Part shown: positions 24,519-32,725 of the stretch, piece after piece
Numbering within the stretch: the first letter of the stretch is position 1
Layout: every line of letters starts with the position of its first letter
Assembly (NCBI GenBank): GCA_030692515.1
Contig: JAUXZS010000061.1
Location: 147,157 to 211,156, forward strand
Source: Bacteroidota bacterium
GTDB lineage: Bacteria > Bacteroidota > Bacteroidia > B-17B0 > Aurantibacillaceae
Direction of reading: 5' to 3'
Length of the DNA stretch: 64,000 bases
Translations under genes and position numbers: made by a program
The notes under the pieces: model-generated
The model's database searches: none
What the model was told of the DNA's origin: nothing
What the model saw: the letters and a program-made list of their open reading frames with translations, nothing else

Positions 24519-25373
24519 TTATCTGCGTTTTCTTAACAGCCTTCTTGGGCCTGCTGGTCTTCCTCCACCCACAGGTCTGCGAATAATTTTGCGGACCATT
24601 TTTTTAGGTTTTGGCCTTACTCCGAACACTTGTGTTGGCTTTTGTTTAGCCAAGTCAATTTGTGGTAAACCTGTTGGACGTGGTGCTGTGGAAATTTCCG
24701 CAACATTTTGTCCGGCCAGCACATTACCCATATCAACACGTGCTTTGATTGTGAAGGTGAGCGTAGTTTTTACACCTGCTTTTTGGAAATAGCGAATGCT
24801 ATCCTGTCCAGTCACATCCATCTCGAATGCGCTGTCATCAATCAAATTAGGGTTAGTATTTTGAGGCGATGTGGCATTTCTTGGTTGATAGGGATGAGAG
24901 TTAAAGCTACCGGCTGCTGACTTACGTAGAATTTTCCATACATTATCAAATTGCAACGGATCCGAAACGGACATTTTCATTCCCTGGATTTTGAAAGGAT
25001 TGGCTTTGCTTTCCTCTCTTACTTCATTGTGAGAGCTTTCCTGCACAACTACTAATACACCTGCCGGTTGAGCAGCACCTTCATTTCCACCGAAAATGAT
25101 TGCTTCCGCATCAGCTCCGCTGGTGTTGGTAATAGTAATGGTGAGGGTACGGTCATTCGGATTAATTTTTCCGATAGAGTTTTGAGCGTAGCTATCGTAT
25201 GAATCATCATCGTAGCTATCATCTTCGCCTATGTACTCTACTTCCTCATAACTGTCTTCGTCATAAGAATCCTGGCCTTCCAGTCCGGTATCGAAATTAT
25301 CGTCATCATAATCATCGTAACGGTCTTCGGCCTCTTGCTCATACTTGCGAATTTCTTCGTTATATTTATTCAT
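24519..25373 (-). CDS. candidate major capsid protein (beta-domain with basic C-tail)
   Basis: 284 residues: acidic N-terminal arm with repeated YDDDSYD-like units (about 15-62), a beta-rich central domain (about 70-215) and a Pro/Arg/Lys-rich C-terminal tail (about 240-284, ending RRLLRKRR) suited to bind DNA. No TM, signal or enzyme motif. Its beta-domain aligns by eye with the flanks of the propeller protein at 18666-20588. It is followed at once by a strong terminator and lies near the head of the operon, the usual signs of the most abundant product. I infer a single-jelly-roll-type capsid protein. Structure prediction is the decisive test. Confidence 0.55.
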   Translation of the reverse strand: MNKYNEEIRKYEQEAEDRYDDYDDDNFDTGLEGQDSYDEDSYEEVEYIGEDDSYDDDSYDSYAQNSIGKINPNDRTLTITITNTSGADAEAIIFGGNEGAAQPAGVLVVVQESSHNEVREESKANPFKIQGMKMSVSDPLQFDNVWKILRKSAAGSFNSHPYQPRNATSPQNTNPNLIDDSAFEMDVTGQDSIRYFQKAGVKTTLTFTIKARVDMGNVLAGQNVAEISTAPRPTGLPQIDLAKQKPTQVFGVRPKPKKMVRKIIRRPVGGGRPAGPRRLLRKRR

Positions 25374-25449
25374 GGCTTTGAATGTTAATTGTTAGTAATT
25401 ATTTTTTGTTGTTGTAATCTTTCGCAAGGCTTTTAATGCACATCAAGCC

Positions 25450-25635
25450 TTACTTTTTCGCAGCATCTTTTTCTTTGTCAGCTGCTTTTTTCTCCTTCGA
25501 TTTGTTAATAGCTGGTATAATGAGCGTTTGAGCTACAATTACGGCAGCAAGGCAACCTACGAATGCTGTTACCAGCGTTACGCCTGCGGTGATGCCTACT
25601 TCTTTCCAGTCTATTTTTGAAACTTCGTTTGTCAT
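25450..25635 (-). CDS. 61-residue TM protein, first gene of the virion operon
   Basis: One TM segment (about 14-34, GVTLVTAFVGCLAAVIVAQT) and a C-terminal Lys/Ala/Glu tail. It starts at the ATG at 25635 in an AAAAGCCATG context also seen before other genes of the block. Probably a small virion membrane protein. A hairpin-like repeat (AAGGCTT...AAGCCTT) lies between it and the candidate capsid gene. Confidence 0.6.
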   Translation of the reverse strand: MTNEVSKIDWKEVGITAGVTLVTAFVGCLAAVIVAQTLIIPAINKSKEKKAADKEKDAAKK

Positions 25636-25923
25636 GGCTTTTAAGTTTTTTAATGATTGTTGATTTTAATCTTGCCTTTTTGCATGAATTGGTATTTAAA
25701 CCTTGCGAGGTCAAAATTGGGAGTAATGACAAGGGTTTAAAAGGTGGTTACTTGTGTTTTGCCACAAGTTCAAAGAAAGCTTATAGGAAAATCAGGCAGT
25801 TGGGAAAGCTTGCTGCATACAAGAAATTTTTCGGGAAAGTGATAGATTTTTGCGAAAGACACTGAAACGGTACTTGTCGTTACAAAATTTATCAAACATT
25901 TGGGAAGGAGTTAGAATGCTATT

Positions 25924-25965
25924 ACAAATTATTGGCAATATTTTAAATTATTGCCAATAATTTGT
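25924..25965. repeat. perfect 17-bp inverted repeat
   Basis: Arms ACAAATTATTGGCAATA and TATTGCCAATAATTTGT flank the 8-nt spacer TTTTAAAT. There is no T-run, so it is not a classical terminator. An operator or replication/packaging signal is more likely. The string ATTGGCAATAT recurs in the inverted repeat at 35066-35101. Confidence 0.8.
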
Positions 25966-26117
25966 TTTGCTTAGACGGCTTGTTTCAGATGGCTTAACGA
26001 TAAATTAATTATGTAATCTGGGATTTAGAACATTTGCTTTCGGAATTTATTTTATGGAAAAGAAATTACTTTTAAGAAACCATCATGAAGGTGCAAAAAC
26101 AGAACAAGTGTATAAAT

Positions 26118-26187
26118 TCATTTCCGCCATAACTTATCTTTTTTTACTACTTATGGCGAAAATGAAATAAAATCATTTCCGCCATAA
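26118..26187. promoter_or_regulatory. direct and inverted operator-like repeats before the ATPase gene
   Basis: TCATTTCCGCCATAA occurs at 26118-26132 and again at 26173-26187. TTATGGCGAAAATGA, its near-exact reverse complement, lies between them at 26151-26165. The set abuts the -7 box of the next gene, suggesting an autoregulatory binding site. Confidence 0.65.
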
Positions 26188-26200
26188 GTGTACTTTTTAG

Positions 26201-26208
26201 TATATTTG
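26201..26208 (+). promoter_or_regulatory. -7 promoter box of the ATPase-nuclease gene
   Basis: TATATTTG matches the Bacteroidota TAnnTTTG box, 17 bp before the ATG at 26225, directly after the operator-like repeats. Confidence 0.5.
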
Positions 26209-26224
26209 TGGCTAAAATGAAAAT

Positions 26225-27646
26225 ATGCTCATAATAGGAAGAAGTAAAGAAATCGAGATTTTAAATGAAAATCTGGCTTCGGATAAACCGGAGTTTGTAG
26301 CTCTATATGGAAGGCGTAGAATTGGCAAAACATACCTGATAAGAAATGTGTTTGAAGACAAATTCACATTCCGGCTTACCGGGGTGGCACAGGCTACTTT
26401 GCGGGAACAGCTTACCAATTTTAATATGGCCATGCAGGAGCAGCATCCTCAAGCTGGGCATAGAAACGCAACTAACTGGATGGAGGCCTTCCAACAGATA
26501 AAACAGGTTATAGAAAAGTCGAAGCAAAAGAAAAAAATCATATTTATAGATGAACTGCCCTGGTTTGATACTGCACACTCCAAATTTATTCCGGCATTGG
26601 AGCATTTTTGGAATAGCTGGGCTTCAAGCAGGAAAGATGTTTTATTGGTAGTATGTGGCTCAGCAGCTTCATGGATGATTAATAAACTCATCAACAATAA
26701 AGGAGGCTTACATAATCGTGTAACTCAGAGATTAAAAATAGAGCCTTTTACCCTGAATGAATGTCAAGATTTATTAAAGCACAAAAAAATTACATTAGAG
26801 CATTATCAGCTCATACAGCTTTACATGGCCTTGGGCGGTATTCCTTTTTATTGGGATGCTATCAAGAAAGGGCTGAGTGCTCCTCAACATATCAATAAAC
26901 TTTGTTTTGAACCGAATGGTTTACTTAAAGACGAGTTCAACAAATTATTTAAATCCTTATTCGCTAAAGCTGAACGTCATGAAATTATTGTGGCTGCCCT
27001 TGCTAAAAAAAGTAAAGGGCTTACCCGTGAAGAAATCAGTAAAGAAAGTAAAATACCCACTGGTGGTAATCTCACAAACTTATTAGATGAGCTGGAAGAA
27101 AGTGGTTTTATCAGGCGATATGTGCCTTTTGGTAAACAGTCCAGGAATAGCCTCTACCAGCTATGCGATTTCTTTTCACTGTTTCATATAAAATTTATAA
27201 AAGGAAAAAAAACATTTGGTAAAGACCATTGGCTGAACATGATTGATAGCCCAAAGCATAGATCATGGAGTGGGTATGCCTTTGAGCAGGTTTGCCTTGC
27301 GCATATCCCTCAAATTAAAAAAGCACTTGGTATAAGTGGTATTGGAACAGAAACGTCTTCGTGGAAAAGTACTCAATCAAAAGATGGAGCACAGATAGAC
27401 TTGGTTATAGATCGTAGGGACGGTGTTATCAACTTATGCGAAATGAAATTTTCAGTTAGCCCATTCATCATTGACAAAAGATATGATGCCGAATTGCGAA
27501 ATAAAGTAGGAGCTTTTAGAGCTGAAACTCAAACAAAAAAATCCGTCTTCCTGACAATGCTTACCACTTTTGGGTTACAGGATAATTCCTATGCAGGCAA
27601 TGTACAGAATGATTTAAAAATGGATGTTTTATTTGAACCTGTATAG
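26225..27646 (+). CDS. archaeal-type AAA ATPase with C-terminal DUF234 nuclease-like domain
   Basis: 473 residues. P-loop GRRRIGKT at 29-36 and Walker B IIFIDELPW near 102-110 define the ATPase. A winged-helix segment follows (about 265-310, TREEISKESKIPTGGNLTNL). The C-terminal domain carries D392 (QIDLVID) and E406-M-K408, the D...E-x-K pattern of the PD-(D/E)xK fold found in DUF234. Members are scattered in bacteria and archaea; their role is unsettled and may be in defence or addiction. It is a single-gene cargo with its own promoter and repeats, opposite in direction to the virion genes. Confidence 0.85.
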   Translation: MLIIGRSKEIEILNENLASDKPEFVALYGRRRIGKTYLIRNVFEDKFTFRLTGVAQATLREQLTNFNMAMQEQHPQAGHRNATNWMEAFQQIKQVIEKSKQKKKIIFIDELPWFDTAHSKFIPALEHFWNSWASSRKDVLLVVCGSAASWMINKLINNKGGLHNRVTQRLKIEPFTLNECQDLLKHKKITLEHYQLIQLYMALGGIPFYWDAIKKGLSAPQHINKLCFEPNGLLKDEFNKLFKSLFAKAERHEIIVAALAKKSKGLTREEISKESKIPTGGNLTNLLDELEESGFIRRYVPFGKQSRNSLYQLCDFFSLFHIKFIKGKKTFGKDHWLNMIDSPKHRSWSGYAFEQVCLAHIPQIKKALGISGIGTETSSWKSTQSKDGAQIDLVIDRRDGVINLCEMKFSVSPFIIDKRYDAELRNKVGAFRAETQTKKSVFLTMLTTFGLQDNSYAGNVQNDLKMDVLFEPV

Positions 27647-27712
27647 GTATTCATCGGGTGATACAGGATAGATAGAACTAAGAAATATTTATAATGGTAA
27701 AAGGTATAAATT

Positions 27713-28015
27713 ATGGTTGTTGGTACAATAGTAAAACTAAAAAGAGAATGTTTAGATAATCCTCCAGGCACAAGAGGAGTATGTTATGAAATATATGATA
27801 GAGGCAAAGGAGAAGAAGGGGTCTCAATTATATTTGAGAATGGAAAATGTGATGGCTTTTCTCTGAAAGACAGGGAAATACTGTTTCCTATTGGCATTTC
27901 AGAAGATTTAATGAATTATAAATATGAAAACATTAGTAAAGTGAATGCAGATTTTTGGAATGGAATATTTAATAGGGCTTTGGTAATAACTAAACCAAAG
28001 GATAAAGACCAATGA
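27713..28015 (+). CDS. small beta-rich protein, first gene of the putative defence cassette
   Basis: 100 residues. The first half (VVGTIVKLKRECLDNPPGTR, then GVSIIFENGKCDGFS) looks like an SH3-like barrel; the C-terminal half is helical and polar. It ends with TGA one base before the ATG of the next gene, so the four genes form one operon. No family recognised. Small SH3-like proteins in such cassettes may be sensors or inhibitors (inference). Confidence 0.65.
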   Translation: MVVGTIVKLKRECLDNPPGTRGVCYEIYDRGKGEEGVSIIFENGKCDGFSLKDREILFPIGISEDLMNYKYENISKVNADFWNGIFNRALVITKPKDKDQ

Positions 28016-28016
28016 T

Positions 28017-28679
28017 ATGCTTACCTCAATAAAAATAAGAATTGATTTACCTGTGGATGCTGACAAAAGTTGGGATCCGGTCACTGATTTCAAGAAACAC
28101 ATCGAGAAGATCCCAGGAATTAAATATGAAATGTTGCCTTATGAGGAAGACCATACAAACTGTGTAGAAAAATTATTTGAATTGGGATTAACGAATGTGA
28201 TTAATCCCGAACAGTATAGTGAAGCCCTCGGAACACCTTATGATACAAGAACAGATATTATTTACACTATCGGTAAATACTTAAAAAGAATTATTCTTGC
28301 CGATCATCTTGTAATAGTTGACAATTACATTTTTTGGGGTGAAAACAAAAAGGAATCGTACACTAATTTTATTTTGGATATTTTCCGTGACTATATTCCA
28401 AAACTTCAAAAAATAACATTTGTAACAAACAAAAGACACTATGATAAAGAATTGCATAATACAATATCAGAAGGTTTTCTAAATGTAAAGAAGCATATTT
28501 CTATCGATACAAAATTTTCAGATAATTTCCATGATAGACTTTGGGTTTGTGGAGATAGAGGGATATTTGTTGGGACTTCATTAAATGGAATAGGACAAAA
28601 ATATAGCCTCATTGACTACATAAAACGTGAAGATTTGAGTGCCATTCAGAGTGCATTAAGAGCAGAGAAATTAATTTAA
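28017..28679 (+). CDS. protein with C-terminal PLD-like (MIT_C-type) domain
   Basis: 220 residues. The C-terminal half has F171-H172-D173-R174 followed by RGIFVGTSLNGIG, a pattern I associate with phospholipase-D-like folds of the MITD1 C-terminal/bacterial MIT_C type (HDR plus G-T-S-L-N). Only one HxD-like half-site is present, so it may bind nucleic acid or a partner rather than cut. The N-terminal half (IRIDLPVDADKSWDP) is unassigned. Second gene of the cassette; 14 bp before the large third gene. Confidence 0.65.
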   Translation: MLTSIKIRIDLPVDADKSWDPVTDFKKHIEKIPGIKYEMLPYEEDHTNCVEKLFELGLTNVINPEQYSEALGTPYDTRTDIIYTIGKYLKRIILADHLVIVDNYIFWGENKKESYTNFILDIFRDYIPKLQKITFVTNKRHYDKELHNTISEGFLNVKKHISIDTKFSDNFHDRLWVCGDRGIFVGTSLNGIGQKYSLIDYIKREDLSAIQSALRAEKLI

Positions 28680-28693
28680 ACAGAGCATTAGAC

Positions 28694-30922
28694 ATGCAAA
28701 TCAGAATGAATCCAACAACTCAATACCATCTTTCACTAAGAGCAAGACACTTTCGTTATTTGTTTTTTGTTGAACACACCTGGTCATTAGACGAAATAAG
28801 AAAGTTAATACATACGAATTTAAAATTATGGGGCGGAAGATACAACGCAATCATTCCTGTTTACGATAATGTAATTTCAAAAGAATACATCGAGGTTATA
28901 AAGCATTATGATCCTGACTTTATTGGCCACACTGCAAACGTAAATCCTGAATTAATAAAGAATCTAAATATTTTTAATCCTGAAAAATATTTTAAGTTGG
29001 ATGAGCCTTCGGAAAATATGCTTCAAGGTGTTAATGCAGGGTACTTAATGGGCAATCATATAAACCGAGAAATACCAACAATCATAAATGATAATCAAAA
29101 GGGGTTGGAAAATTTTTATTCGCTAAATTTCTGTGCAAATAAGGATACTTATACGCCAAAGCTCCCATTGGAAGGTATTACCACTATTGATACCTCACCT
29201 TGTTTTTCTATCTGCGAATACATTGTTAAAAGAAAGCCAAAATTGCGTAGTGTTTTGCCAATGATTAATATAAACACAATCGTTCTCCGTGATGAATCTC
29301 TTTCATGCAATCAATTTGAGTTGATAATTTCAAAAGGAAGTGGATCTGCTGAAGATTTCTTTTATTTCTGGAACAGGCAATTATTTATTGGAAACAATCC
29401 CGTATTAAATCAAATAATAATAACAGAGGAAGAACTTGAAATACTCATAAAGGATAAATCCTTTGGAGAATTGCTTTATCCTTTGGCAAAAGACCAAAAT
29501 ACAGTTATAGCAACTTCTTTTACCCTAAATGAAAGAGAGGTTCAAAAAATAATTGAAGAAAAATTAAAACCTCTCAATAAATACATCAGATTTGACTACA
29601 AAGGCCATAAGACATTTCCCTTTAAAATTTTAGATGCGAATGGTCTATATGAGAGAAATTATGGAGAGAATATATTTAAACAAGCATTTTTATCTGATAA
29701 AGGTCTTTTGCATTTTCCAGGATTAAGTTTTTCAAACAGTATTCAAGGTCAAAATAATTGGGTTGTGGATATTGAAGTTGAGAAGATCGGTGAGTATTCA
29801 AAGCAAGCGGAAAAGTTTTCTAAACACACAGAACATCAGTATTATTTTAATCTTAAAGGACGTATTAATCGACAAAATAATATTTCTGTATATATTGATA
29901 ACACACAACAATCACTCGAAATAAGTATTCCATCCTTTAATCAAAGAATACGGCAAATAATAAGTTCTCCAAAAATTAATTCAAAAAAAATAGACACGCA
30001 ATATAAGGATTTGGGTATTGGAGATTCAGGAGCAAGATTGTCTTCTTTCATAAGATTGTTTGAAGGAAATCTAAATGAGATGGGAGATTTTTTAGAAGAT
30101 AAATTTTGGTTTGATATAATTTATGATCTTTCATCCAATAGACGCACTGAAGGCAACAATATTAGTTTTAATGAAATTAAATCGCGCTGTATAGCTGAAA
30201 TGGAGAAGGATAGTGTTCAACTTGATCCAGCGACATATAAGAATGAAAAAAATCTTGAAGAAGGGTTGCGAAGGACTATGAATGAGTGGTGTGAAAAAAA
30301 GATTTTTTTTATGGGATATGTGGTGAAGTGTCCAAGTTGTTCATCAAAATTCTGGTATAGTATTAGTGAAGTGTCGCACGATATTAAATGTAAGGGATGC
30401 CAGGAAAGCACTTTACTTCCGGCAGAAACACCCTTTTCATATAAATTGAATGATTTAGTAAAAAACAATATTTGCCGGATGGAAGCAAGCGGCAAAATTC
30501 AACCGGATGGTAATTCAACGGTAGTGAGAGCCTTGCTTTCGCTTAATCGAAAAAGTAGAAGCAGTTTCAACTTTTCTCCACAAGTTGACTTGTATCCAAG
30601 TCCACAACCGGGAATAAAACCACTTACAGATTTGGATATTGTCTGCGAAGTTGATGGAAAACTATATATCGGAGAAGCCAAATATTCATCAGAGGCATTT
30701 ATTGACGAGAGCAGAAAAAGTCTTTTAAATCTTATAGAGGTCGCTAAATCTGTGGTTCCCGACCATGTCATCATTGTCTGTACTAAGAATGAAAACAGCC
30801 GTATTGAAAATGAATTAAAATTTCTTGCGCATCATTTAAAAGACTTACCTATTACGTTGGAATGCCTAATCACGCATGAGCCGAGTTATGAATTTGCTTC
30901 ATATAGATATTTCTACCGTTAA
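28694..30922 (+). CDS. large protein with zinc ribbon and C-terminal PD-(D/E)xK-like nuclease domain
   Basis: 742 residues. The N-terminus (about 1-300) has no known fold by eye but contains LKLWGGRYNAIIPVYD. A CxxC...CxxC zinc ribbon is formed by C546/C549 and C566/C569. Near the C-terminus, D646-L-D648-IVCEVDG and E661-A-K663 give the D...E-x-K catalytic pattern of restriction-endonuclease-like folds. Likely the effector or recognition subunit of a multi-gene anti-phage system. Not a match to any named system I can recall. Confidence 0.72.
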   Translation: MQIRMNPTTQYHLSLRARHFRYLFFVEHTWSLDEIRKLIHTNLKLWGGRYNAIIPVYDNVISKEYIEVIKHYDPDFIGHTANVNPELIKNLNIFNPEKYFKLDEPSENMLQGVNAGYLMGNHINREIPTIINDNQKGLENFYSLNFCANKDTYTPKLPLEGITTIDTSPCFSICEYIVKRKPKLRSVLPMININTIVLRDESLSCNQFELIISKGSGSAEDFFYFWNRQLFIGNNPVLNQIIITEEELEILIKDKSFGELLYPLAKDQNTVIATSFTLNEREVQKIIEEKLKPLNKYIRFDYKGHKTFPFKILDANGLYERNYGENIFKQAFLSDKGLLHFPGLSFSNSIQGQNNWVVDIEVEKIGEYSKQAEKFSKHTEHQYYFNLKGRINRQNNISVYIDNTQQSLEISIPSFNQRIRQIISSPKINSKKIDTQYKDLGIGDSGARLSSFIRLFEGNLNEMGDFLEDKFWFDIIYDLSSNRRTEGNNISFNEIKSRCIAEMEKDSVQLDPATYKNEKNLEEGLRRTMNEWCEKKIFFMGYVVKCPSCSSKFWYSISEVSHDIKCKGCQESTLLPAETPFSYKLNDLVKNNICRMEASGKIQPDGNSTVVRALLSLNRKSRSSFNFSPQVDLYPSPQPGIKPLTDLDIVCEVDGKLYIGEAKYSSEAFIDESRKSLLNLIEVAKSVVPDHVIIVCTKNENSRIENELKFLAHHLKDLPITLECLITHEPSYEFASYRYFYR

Positions 30923-30934
30923 TTACTGTAATAG

Positions 30935-32266
30935 ATGGCATCTGTATATAACAGGCAAAACGCATTAAAAATAAACGATCAGGAACTTGATACGGTCTTA
31001 AAAATCGTTGAAGATACATTTGAGAAAAATTGGCTTTGTGAAAAGAAAGACAACCCATTGCAAAAACTTTGGGAGAGAAGGGATAGTTTATCAACGAACG
31101 AATTATTTTCACTCGGAATATGTTTGCAAAGGTTAAACGGTATTGATTCCAATTGGGTTAAGAAGCAGGTAAAAATTATAAAAACTGGTCCATCCAATAA
31201 TAGAATAGGAGCGTTTTTTGAAGTGTTCGGATTGGGCTTCTTAGGATCAGAAAGTAGAATTATTCCTTCAAAAGAAAACCAGCCCGGATATGATGGTATT
31301 TTAAATTTGGATGCAGGTAAGTCTATGAGAATTTCTCTTAAAAATTATGGTATTTCAGCACATCAAAAAGATTTTATTAAGAACTCGGAACAAATAGAAT
31401 TGCTGATTAAACAGTTGCTCAGTAAACATAATTTACCACCACTTCAAGTATTGATTGAAAGCCCCGAAAACTATCCTGTGCAGAAGGATTGGAACAATCT
31501 GAAAAAATATCTTCCAACTTTATTTGAACGTTTTAAAAAGAACAAGGAAGATAGGACAATGATAATTGACCGAAGCTGGGTTATTCTTCTGCCGGATTTG
31601 GGAAATAGAGGCCAGGCGTTTCATAAAATTCAGAAATCATATACTTTAATCATTACCTCAAAGTATCACAAGAACGAAGAAAATAATCTTTTTGATAAAT
31701 TGAATGATGCCTGCCATAACTTAACTAAGCATTCCAATATCGAAACAAAAGATATTATCAATTTTGTATTTATTCATTTACCAACTTCTGCCTCAATAAA
31801 GAATTGCACTACTTGGGTTGAGAACTACTTCAGAGATTATCCTAACAAACCTATTTCCGGTGTTATTCTCTATCAACCTTGCGTTGCAAGTGATTTTTTA
31901 AATCAGAAAACATTTATTAGCCATTGTTTTTCTATTAAAATAAAAGCTGATAAATTTTTAGAATGGAATAATAATTTAAAACAAATTGATTTTGGAATAC
32001 CTGTCGGAATAATCGCAAATGAACCAGCCACATTGAAACTTATTGTTGATGATTCAATGTCTGTGAGTATTGATGATAGATATATTTATCAAAGAGGAAA
32101 TCATTATTTAACCGCAGTCAAAGGAACAGATGGTAGTTTAGGAGGAAATATAACAAAAGTCAGTTCAGGAATATTCACTCATCTTGCCATAAAACCATTT
32201 GAAGATCAACAGGAAGTTATTATTAGTGGGAGATTTGAACCTGAAGATGAGTTGATGATATTATGA
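30935..32266 (+). CDS. second candidate PD-(D/E)xK-like protein of the cassette
   Basis: 443 residues, 12 bp after the third gene. Around residues 90-140 it reads FFEVFGLGFLG, PGYDGILNLD and MRISLKNYG, which fits E...D...(S)-x-K of a PD-(D/E)xK core. The remainder is mixed alpha/beta with no motif I recognise. The C-terminal ~90 residues are beta-rich. Together with the previous gene this gives two nuclease-like partners in one operon. Confidence 0.65.
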   Translation: MASVYNRQNALKINDQELDTVLKIVEDTFEKNWLCEKKDNPLQKLWERRDSLSTNELFSLGICLQRLNGIDSNWVKKQVKIIKTGPSNNRIGAFFEVFGLGFLGSESRIIPSKENQPGYDGILNLDAGKSMRISLKNYGISAHQKDFIKNSEQIELLIKQLLSKHNLPPLQVLIESPENYPVQKDWNNLKKYLPTLFERFKKNKEDRTMIIDRSWVILLPDLGNRGQAFHKIQKSYTLIITSKYHKNEENNLFDKLNDACHNLTKHSNIETKDIINFVFIHLPTSASIKNCTTWVENYFRDYPNKPISGVILYQPCVASDFLNQKTFISHCFSIKIKADKFLEWNNNLKQIDFGIPVGIIANEPATLKLIVDDSMSVSIDDRYIYQRGNHYLTAVKGTDGSLGGNITKVSSGIFTHLAIKPFEDQQEVIISGRFEPEDELMIL

Positions 32267-32356
32267 TGAGGAACTTAGCCGACATGATTTTCTTTTGCTT
32301 TCATTTTTAGCTACAAAGATTAATTCAATGGTGGTTTCATGCAGGTTTTACTAATT

Positions 32357-32710
32357 CTATACCACCTCAATCCATTCGCAATAATCCGCCAGGTCGGCAA
32401 GGTGAATACGACCATACTTAACCGATGAATAATATCCCTGTTTTTCATATCGCTTTTTCCACATCTTAAAATACTGGTCTCGCTCTTTGATGGAGTTAAA
32501 TAGCGGCACACCAATACGAATACTAAAACCGTCAGGCGAAATGACATCGTATTTTTTGTTTTTAGATACTTTCTTTTCGGGAAAAGAATATTCAATATAG
32601 AATCCACCTTTAACTGTTTTCATGGTGGCTTTCCCGCCTCTCTTTTTAATTTTTTCAAAATGAGTTTCGGCTGCTTTTTTGTTACTGTGTGTTTTAGTAT
32701 AGGTTTTCAT
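32357..32710 (-). CDS. small basic protein of the packaging block
   Basis: 117 residues, strongly basic N-terminal half (KTYTKTHSNKKAAETHFEKI) and an aromatic C-terminal half (YFKMWKKRYEKQGYY). No TM or signal. Convergent with the defence cassette; 15 bp downstream of the packaging-type ATPase. Possibly a DNA-binding helper; no family recognised. Confidence 0.6.
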   Translation of the reverse strand: MKTYTKTHSNKKAAETHFEKIKKRGGKATMKTVKGGFYIEYSFPEKKVSKNKKYDVISPDGFSIRIGVPLFNSIKERDQYFKMWKKRYEKQGYYSSVKYGRIHLADLADYCEWIEVV

Positions 32711-32725
32711 GGTATAGTTTTTTGT

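Larger units (their letters stand above)
25636..26224. promoter_or_regulatory. 589-bp divergent control region between virion operon and ATPase cargo
   Basis: No convincing gene. It holds a perfect 17-bp inverted repeat (25924-25965), three copies of a TTTCGCCATAA-type element (26118-26187) and a -7 box (26201-26208). The leftward promoter of the virion operon must lie here, but I see no clear match to the TAnnTTTG box on that strand, so a phage-type or activator-dependent promoter is possible. Confidence 0.6.

Noticed and set aside
25617..25865. 82-codon rightward frame starting MKLRLSWLLSF in the divergent control region
   Set aside because: It overlaps the start of the virion operon and its promoter region, has no supporting promoter or start context, and the encoded sequence resembles nothing known.
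26054..26170. Short rightward frame (38 codons, MEKKLLLRNHHEG...) before the ATPase gene
   Set aside because: It runs through the operator-like repeats and its end consists of their sequence; more likely chance than a leader peptide.
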